Positions 58,373-64,000 of a stretch of DNA of 64,000 bases are shown here, piece by piece. Position 1 is the stretch's first letter; each line of letters opens with the position of its first letter. The DNA lies in contig JAQFVV010000064.1 of the NCBI GenBank assembly GCA_028023455.1, positions 3,098,710 through 3,162,709 on the forward strand, in the 5' to 3' direction. Under the pieces are notes generated by a model. That model saw nothing but the letters and a program-made list of their open reading frames with translations, did no database searches and had not been told where the DNA came from. The translations under genes and the position numbers were made by a program. This DNA comes from Epiperipatus broadwayi. Taxonomy: Eukaryota > Onychophora > Udeonychophora > Euonychophora > Peripatidae.

Positions 58373-58491
58373 CAGTTAGTAAACAGGCAAAAACTCTCCA
58401 TATAGTAGTGCCACCTTGTGCTAACCAGAGTAATCAATGGATGCCAGAAGGCTTGGGCATAAAATTTCTATCTAGTGATGTTTAGTGGTTT
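58373..58491 (+). mobile_element. Family B copy, 119 bp
   Basis: One arm ('aaacaggcaaaaactctcc' to 'gagtaatcaatggatgcc'), a short centre and the tail 'gatgtttagtgg'. A perfect 13-bp duplication 'aacttgtaatcaa' at 58360-58372 and 58492-58504 fixes the ends. It corresponds to the left arm and centre of the 10778-10996 copy joined to the tail. Confidence 0.8.
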
Positions 58492-58504
58492 AACTTGTAA
58501 TCAA

Positions 58505-60100
58505 TATAGTTGTTAGCTGTTTAACTCAACATGTTGAACATTACATAATGGTAAGCATCCCTATTTATCATTGTTTTTGAGTAGATTTGATTTTCTTAAT
58601 CAGTTCCTTGCTACTAAGTATAAAATTAACCCTATCAATTTCTCCATATTCAGCACATTACCCTTTGCTAATGCCAAATTATTACTTGCCTGTGTGCTGT
58701 TCACCCTGTTACACCCCAATAATCACTGTCTCTTTCTAATTTTAACTGTAAATAATTGTTTTTTATATAAACTTTTTTATCATGCTTGAATAAACTAAAA
58801 CATTTCTGCTTTAATTAATTATTCTATTCTGTTCATTCAAAACCTCTTTATATATATATAAAACAATTCAATTCCTATTTATTGTTTTAAAACTTTCAAA
58901 AAGCTAAATTTTTAAAAAAAAAGTGTTGGAATCAAATTTAAGACTTAATTAATTAAATTCTGTTGTTCTGGGTTTTTTTTAATTAATTAATTGATTAGAA
59001 AATAAATGAAACGATTTTTTTTTCCTGATTTTAATTCTATATACACGTGCATACAAAAGAAATAATTAAGCACAACTATTTAATGATTTCTATTCATTAT
59101 TTATTGATTATTTGAAGTATGTTTTACTTTATATTTATGTTAAATCAATTATAATTTTACCTCAATATAATACAGTACTCTATTAATCTTTTGTTATATA
59201 TATATATACCCGGCCTATGGAAAGGCTATTGTTTTTAAATGTACCAAACCTGAAAGGTTGTTGTTTTTGTAATTGTTTTTTTTTAATTGGCTACTTTACA
59301 ATTTTTTTAAAAAATTTGATGTAAATTAAACAAAAGATTTTAATATTATATAAATAAATGTGAGAAATTCACAATTGAAAAAAAAAAACTGCTTGGAACA
59401 ATCCGACCTGTTTGGTACACTTCAGAAATATACCCGGCAAGGTATTAATAGATTTATTAATAAAACTAAATTTAAAATTTTAATTATACTTGTTATATTT
59501 GATATACAAATTTAACAGTGTTATGGACAACTACATATAATAAGATTATTTACTGGAGCACCGTATAAATAAAAAAAATTCAGTAGGCACTCCAATAAAG
59601 CATTATGGACAAACTTATATTAAGACAACAGATAAAGTATGGATTTTATATATATAATTGGCTGTGGAAGAAATTCACTGTTAAATGAAAAGAAATCGTT
59701 TGATTTCTTTTTGAGTGTCTAAAAAGACCAAGTAGAGAAAATCTTTTTATTACTATGTGAATATTCATATGGGCTCCTATGTTCAATTGTCTGATAATTA
59801 TTGACTGAAACATCATTTGAATTTTGTTGAAGGCAGGGTGAATGTAAAATCATCAACCAAGGTAGTATTTAATGTTCAAATATAGAAGCTGTTTAAGAAT
59901 CTTCTGATTTCTGACTGAAGCTACCATTCAACGTTTTATTATTTAGTTATCTACAACTGCAGATCACTTTCAAGTGAAAGAAGGTTATATGAATTGGATG
60001 AAGAACTGTCTAATATTAAATGGGTCATTATAAGTCTTTGTGAAATTAGAAAAAAAAAAGAAAAGACAATTGATTTGAAAACGCACAAGTCGAGTGTGAT
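58505..60100. other. Non-coding A+T-rich stretch
   Basis: A 72-codon frame at 58571-58789 (phenylalanine and leucine rich) lacks any supporting signal. Two short 'cccggc' patches with 'ggaaaggctattgttttt' and 'gaaaggttgttgttttt' lie at 59210-59270. No element recognised. Confidence 0.4.
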
Positions 60101-60104
60101 TTAT

Positions 60105-61603
60105 TACACCCGGGTCTCGTTTTATGCGGATTTATTTAATGTGATTTTGAAGTTACGTGATTCATGATTTTTTTTAATATCTTTGTATGCAGTTTTCTTT
60201 TATGTGATAAAAATTATTAGATCAGAAGTTGAGCTCCGATAATGCGATATTACTTTAAATATTATAAATTTCACGCACTCACATCATATTTAAAGTAATA
60301 GCACATTATTGGAGTTCGACTTCCATCTAATAATTTCAATATTTTCAGCACTTTATAATAGTACTGTAATAGATTTTATGTAATAAAGAAGTTCATAATT
60401 CACTTAAAATCAGAATTTCTCCATTTTATATACACACATTAAATTTTACAAGACTATAATGTAAATCTGTTCAAACATTATAGATGAAAAATACTATGTT
60501 TGTTGTTGTTTTTGCATTTTAAATCACGTTCTATTTTTGCTTTTTATAAAAAGAGTATATGTAATTAATTAATCATTTAGTGTCCGCAAGTAATAAATTT
60601 TACAAGATTATAATGTAAATCTGTTCAAACATTATAGATGCCTATACAATGTATGTTGTTGTTTTTGCATTTTAAATCACGTTCAATTTTTGCTTTTTAT
60701 AAAACGAGTACGTAATCAATTAATCATTTAGTATCCACAAGTTTATTTTTAAAAGGTGAGTAATAGCAGTAGGCACAATTAAATTCTAATTAAAATCTGA
60801 TTTTTAATTGTAATTAACAATATAAAAATTATGTAACGAGGTGATGTGAAATGATGAAATTTGATTTTTAAACGGAATTGAAAATTAAAAAATATTTGAT
60901 TTTTAAACGGAATTGAAAATTAAAAAATTAAAGACAAAAATAAGAATTTAATTTTTAATTGTTAGTTTTAATTAAATTTTGCCCAACAGTGGTGAGTCGG
61001 TGTCTTTTTATTATCGTAAGACTAAGTTCTTATTTTTATTTTAAACTTTTAGTTTACTCTAACAGAGAAGAAAAAAAATCACCCAAGAAAATGAATTTAT
61101 TTGGAAACAAAAATTTCAATTTTTGATTGCTCAGCAAAATGAGAAGGATCAATAGCGATTGGAAAATGTTTTAGTTATATTTCCTCTTGACTTCATTTAG
61201 GAGAAGCTATAGTACCTCACATCAGATCACATCATGACGAATCTGATGTCTCAAATAGCAATAATAATTAAAATACCATACATGTATAAAAAAAATGTAA
61301 ATTACGCATAAAAATATATTTTTTTGAATAAAATTAAATACTGTAGTTAATAAAAAAAGTAAAAAAAAGTTTGTGTATCAATTTTTTTCAAATTTGAAAT
61401 TTTTTATTAGTCATATTTTATTTTTTATTTTTATTTTATGCGAATTTTAAAGTAATTTTATGTTGTTGCTTTGCTTTTATGCAATTTTTGGAAAATTACA
61501 GTACGTATCCCCCATTTTTCAAGGTAAGTTAAGTCTATTTTTGTGTGATTTCTTTTGTGCACGTTTTCTGAAGAACCTATCTACAGCATAAGACCCGGGT
61601 GTA
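60105..61603 (+). mobile_element. Tigger/pogo-like DNA transposon, larger copy
   Basis: Ends 'tacacccgggtctcg' and 'gacccgggtgta' form inverted repeats with TA at each boundary. Inside are an imperfect palindrome around 60225-60325 ('gagctccgataatgcgat' against 'attggagttcgac'), a tandem duplication of about 155 bp (60445-60590 and 60600-60745) and a 34-bp duplication at 60863-60930. No transposase frame survives. Blocks at 61270-61600 match 50170-50530 in reverse. Confidence 0.7.
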
Positions 61604-61955
61604 TATAGAAAATGTGATAGAATAATATTGTGAAGATATGTATTTCTGATAGAGTGGCAAGATTATTAGTTATCTTAATTGCAAATAACAAATACAGAGA
61701 ATTCACATTTATATCAGATCTCATTGTGATGAAAAAGAGAATTTTTATATAGATGTACAAATTGTTTTTGAGTACATTAAACAATGCTTTAAAATTGTCA
61801 TGCTAGAATTTTAAAATGATCGGAAAATGAAAGAGTTGTGGTTAAATTTGGTTATAATGACCCAAATAAGAAATAGCACAGACTTGTGAAATTTACAGAA
61901 AAAAAAATGTGTATGTTATAAAAACTGCCAAACATAAATGAACAATAAACATCTA
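61604..61955. other. Non-coding stretch
   Basis: Nothing recognised. Confidence 0.45.
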
Positions 61956-61957
61956 AA

Positions 61958-62060
61958 TGAAGATAACACAGAGGTCAATGACAGCTGCTTTACAAGCAGT
62001 TGTCCCGGGTTAGTGGGTTCACTTCCAGGCTGATGCTATGACACATGAGAAAAAAAAAGT
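61958..62060 (+). mobile_element. Family E tRNA-derived SINE, 5' end eroded
   Basis: The anticodon arm GCTGC/GCAGT with loop TTTACAA (UAC, valine-like) is clear. The B box 'gggttcacttcc' follows a 10-base duplication ('gggtta' then 'gggttc'). Then 'tgatgctatgacacatgag' and an A run. The A box is almost gone. Confidence 0.7.
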
Positions 62061-62061
62061 T

Positions 62062-62458
62062 ACATTTTGACTAACAGAACATTTGTATTTCAAGATTGTA
62101 ATGTTCTCAATAAATTCAACACAGGAAATGATTACCAATTAGTGATATGCAAAATACATGTTAATTTAACAGAAAAACAAAAATGATTAAAAAAGACATT
62201 ACTAATAGTTGATGTTTCTAACCTTCAGAAACACAACAATTAATATAAATTAGAATTTACTAATAATTTTAAGATGTTAACAGATTTTAAATATGGTTCA
62301 TGATTAACTGACATTACTATTCACCAGATTATTTTAAAGTGAGTCAAAACAATTTATGAAGAAAAGAATACTGAAATATTTAAATATAATACAATAAATA
62401 AAATGAATATCTGAAATTCTATAAAATGGTATGAAAATAGGATTAATAATGATATAAA
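62062..62458. other. Non-coding stretch, perhaps 5' part of the LINE below
   Basis: No motif readable; frames are heavily broken. Confidence 0.35.
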
Positions 62459-62459
62459 A

Positions 62460-63783
62460 AATATAACTGTGAATCAACAAGAAAAGCTATAGAAAGAAAT
62501 AAAAGTTTCAAATGTATAAAACGTCTTAATATTGGAAAAAAATTATTGTAGCAATAAGAAGAAAAGATAAAGCTATCACTAGAAAGAATAATGATATAAT
62601 ATATATGGGCATGTCTTACAAAGAATTGTATAATAATATGGAATAATTCAACACAGTAACCATAATAATTATTACATCTTCTGAATTGTCAAGCATTCTA
62701 AACAAGAAAGTCAGACATGCAATTAAATCTATGAAGAAGAGAATAACTCCAGGAAAAAATGAAATTATATAATGATATCTTTAAAAAAGCAGATAAAGGG
62801 ATAGAAAAATAATTGGCAAAATGATATAGCAAATGTCTAAATAATAAAAATGTACCATAGCATAGTAAAATTGATATTTAAGAAAGTTGATAAAGAAGTT
62901 ATTAGAAATTATAAGTCTAACAATCCTCTATCAATTCTGTACATAATCTTCAGCAAAAGAATCACAACTGAATATTACAATTACCCAAAGAGAAAACATC
63001 TTTGATCTTAACTTATCTATGGCAAAGTTTCAATTTAAACCAACTAAAAGACTAAACTGGATTTAAAAATGGTATTAGTATATAGCAAATGTCATTCAAA
63101 TATAGAAAGACGTTGTAGAAAGAATCAAAGACTATGAATTGCTAATATGCTTTAGGTTTGTAGATTATAAAAAGACAAGAATTTGTATGATAATTAACAT
63201 TTTGTCAAGATATGGATTCAGAATATTGCCATGTTATGAAGACAATTTATCAAAATTCAACAGCAGCTGTTAAATTCCATAATTGTTCAAAAATTAACAT
63301 TGAAACAGATATATGACACAGAAGCTTCTTAACTACAAAACTTTCTACAATTAAAATCAATGTTTAGCAGCTTAAAATGAGAACTTAAAGAAATAAATGC
63401 ATGAATATTATTTACTTATCTAGTTTTTAATTATAAGGGATTTGAATCCAGATTTTCAAGCTTCCATCAGTGATATAAAGTATGCCTGTATTTAAACATT
63501 ATCAAAATTTTGCAAATGATATGAATGTTTCTGCAAATAATTTTTTAGAGCTTCGAAAAATGTTACAAGAGTTATCAGATAAAAATACAAAAATAGATAT
63601 AAAGATAAATATTAAAAAGATTAAAGTAATGTTAAATAGATATTTAAAAAAAAGAATTAGTAATCATGAAAAAAAGAGCCAGCAACTACAAATAGTTTGT
63701 TGTCAGATTATTAATACAGATGGAAGTATAATGGATGAAATTAATCACAGAATAAACTTGGATTTTTTTATTAAATATTAATC
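62460..63783 (+). pseudogene. RTE-like LINE reverse transcriptase, decayed
   Basis: Blocks in order: VRHAIKSMKKRITPGKNEI (about 62710-62765), NYKSNNPLSILY near 62905 ('NYRPISLL' box), 'LQVCRLQKDKN'-like VDYKK box near 63160, then FANDMNVSANNFLELRKMLQ (63508-63567), where FAND stands for the FADD catalytic box. KIDIKINIKKIKVMLNR follows, the thumb signature. The last 99 codons are open to a stop at 63779-63781. The C-terminal end seen at 30715 and 42885 is missing. Confidence 0.78.
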
Positions 63784-64000
63784 AAAATTAGGATTTTGAT
63801 TTTTAAATAATCGATGGCAATTGCAAATTCTGCCTTTTGTATTTTAATTAATGATGAAATTTGCAATTTTGTAACTGACATTTTTTGACACCACATGTTG
63901 ATAATCAATGTCATTTATCACTTAGAAGTGTCATCAGGGTTTTTGGGTTGATTTTAAAATTCAAAATGGTGTTAAGAACATACTATATCAGCACCTAGTT
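63784..64000. other. Non-coding end of window
   Basis: No element recognised. Confidence 0.45.

Noticed and set aside
61515-61535. Strong donor CAAG|GTAAGT
   Set aside because: It lies inside a Tigger-like element and recurs in the other copy near 50250, so it is repeat sequence.

Overview
This is nuclear DNA from an animal, probably an invertebrate; the clade cannot be settled from the window. It is very A+T-rich, with long homopolymer runs and trinucleotide arrays. It is packed with dead or dying transposable elements. I see no operons, no bacterial-style genes, no rRNA or functional tRNA gene and no CRISPR array. Nearly all long open frames are fragments of transposon proteins or shadows of inverted and tandem repeats. 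No complete host gene is visible. A few short stretches have splice-site-like edges and an open frame and could be exons of a gene with very long introns.

The main content is a set of retroposed elements with one shared plan, called families A, B, C and G here. Each has two arms in inverted orientation, a short unique tail after the second arm, and a target-site duplication of about 13 bp. Family A (918-1488, 12406-13084, 17595-18511, 51338-52037) carries the last third of a Penelope-like GIY-YIG endonuclease and a tRNA-like cloverleaf with A and B boxes. Family C (1-215, 14872-15768, 16306-16611, 17326-18762, 48700-49236) carries a hammerhead-ribozyme motif, almost intact at 15586-15624. Family G (25119-25749) carries a second hammerhead-like motif in both arms. 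Family B (10778-10996, 13171-13241, 46895-47033, 58373-58491) is a 71-219 bp form whose tail resembles that of C. One A copy sits inside a C copy, and each insertion has its own 13-bp duplication. Inverted pseudo-LTRs and hammerheads are known for Penelope-like elements; the tRNA-like module inside one is what looks new.

Other mobile DNA by position: jockey/CR1-like reverse transcriptase relics at 7898-9720 (-) and 20640-21265 (+); a long APE-type LINE at 34920-39717 (+) ending in an (AAT)n tail, with relatives at 23541-24328 (-) and 54756-55040 (-); RTE-like relics at 30715-31243, 42885-43425 and 62460-63783 (all +); a ZMYM/DUF4371-type hAT relic at 26540-29281 (-); a ZBED5-like hAT with recognisable termini at 54335-55964, with a LINE fragment inside; two Tigger/pogo-like elements at 50168-51137 and 60105-61603; and two tRNA-derived SINE families (E: 5474, 30402, 45454, 61958; F: 22112, 40555, 41805, 58190).

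Ribozyme-core CpGs have decayed to CpA or TpG in most copies, which points to germline CpG methylation of these elements. Candidate host exons, all low confidence, are at 2835-2977, 21362-21485 and 52856-52926 on the + strand and at 42131-42193 and 45111-45188 on the - strand.
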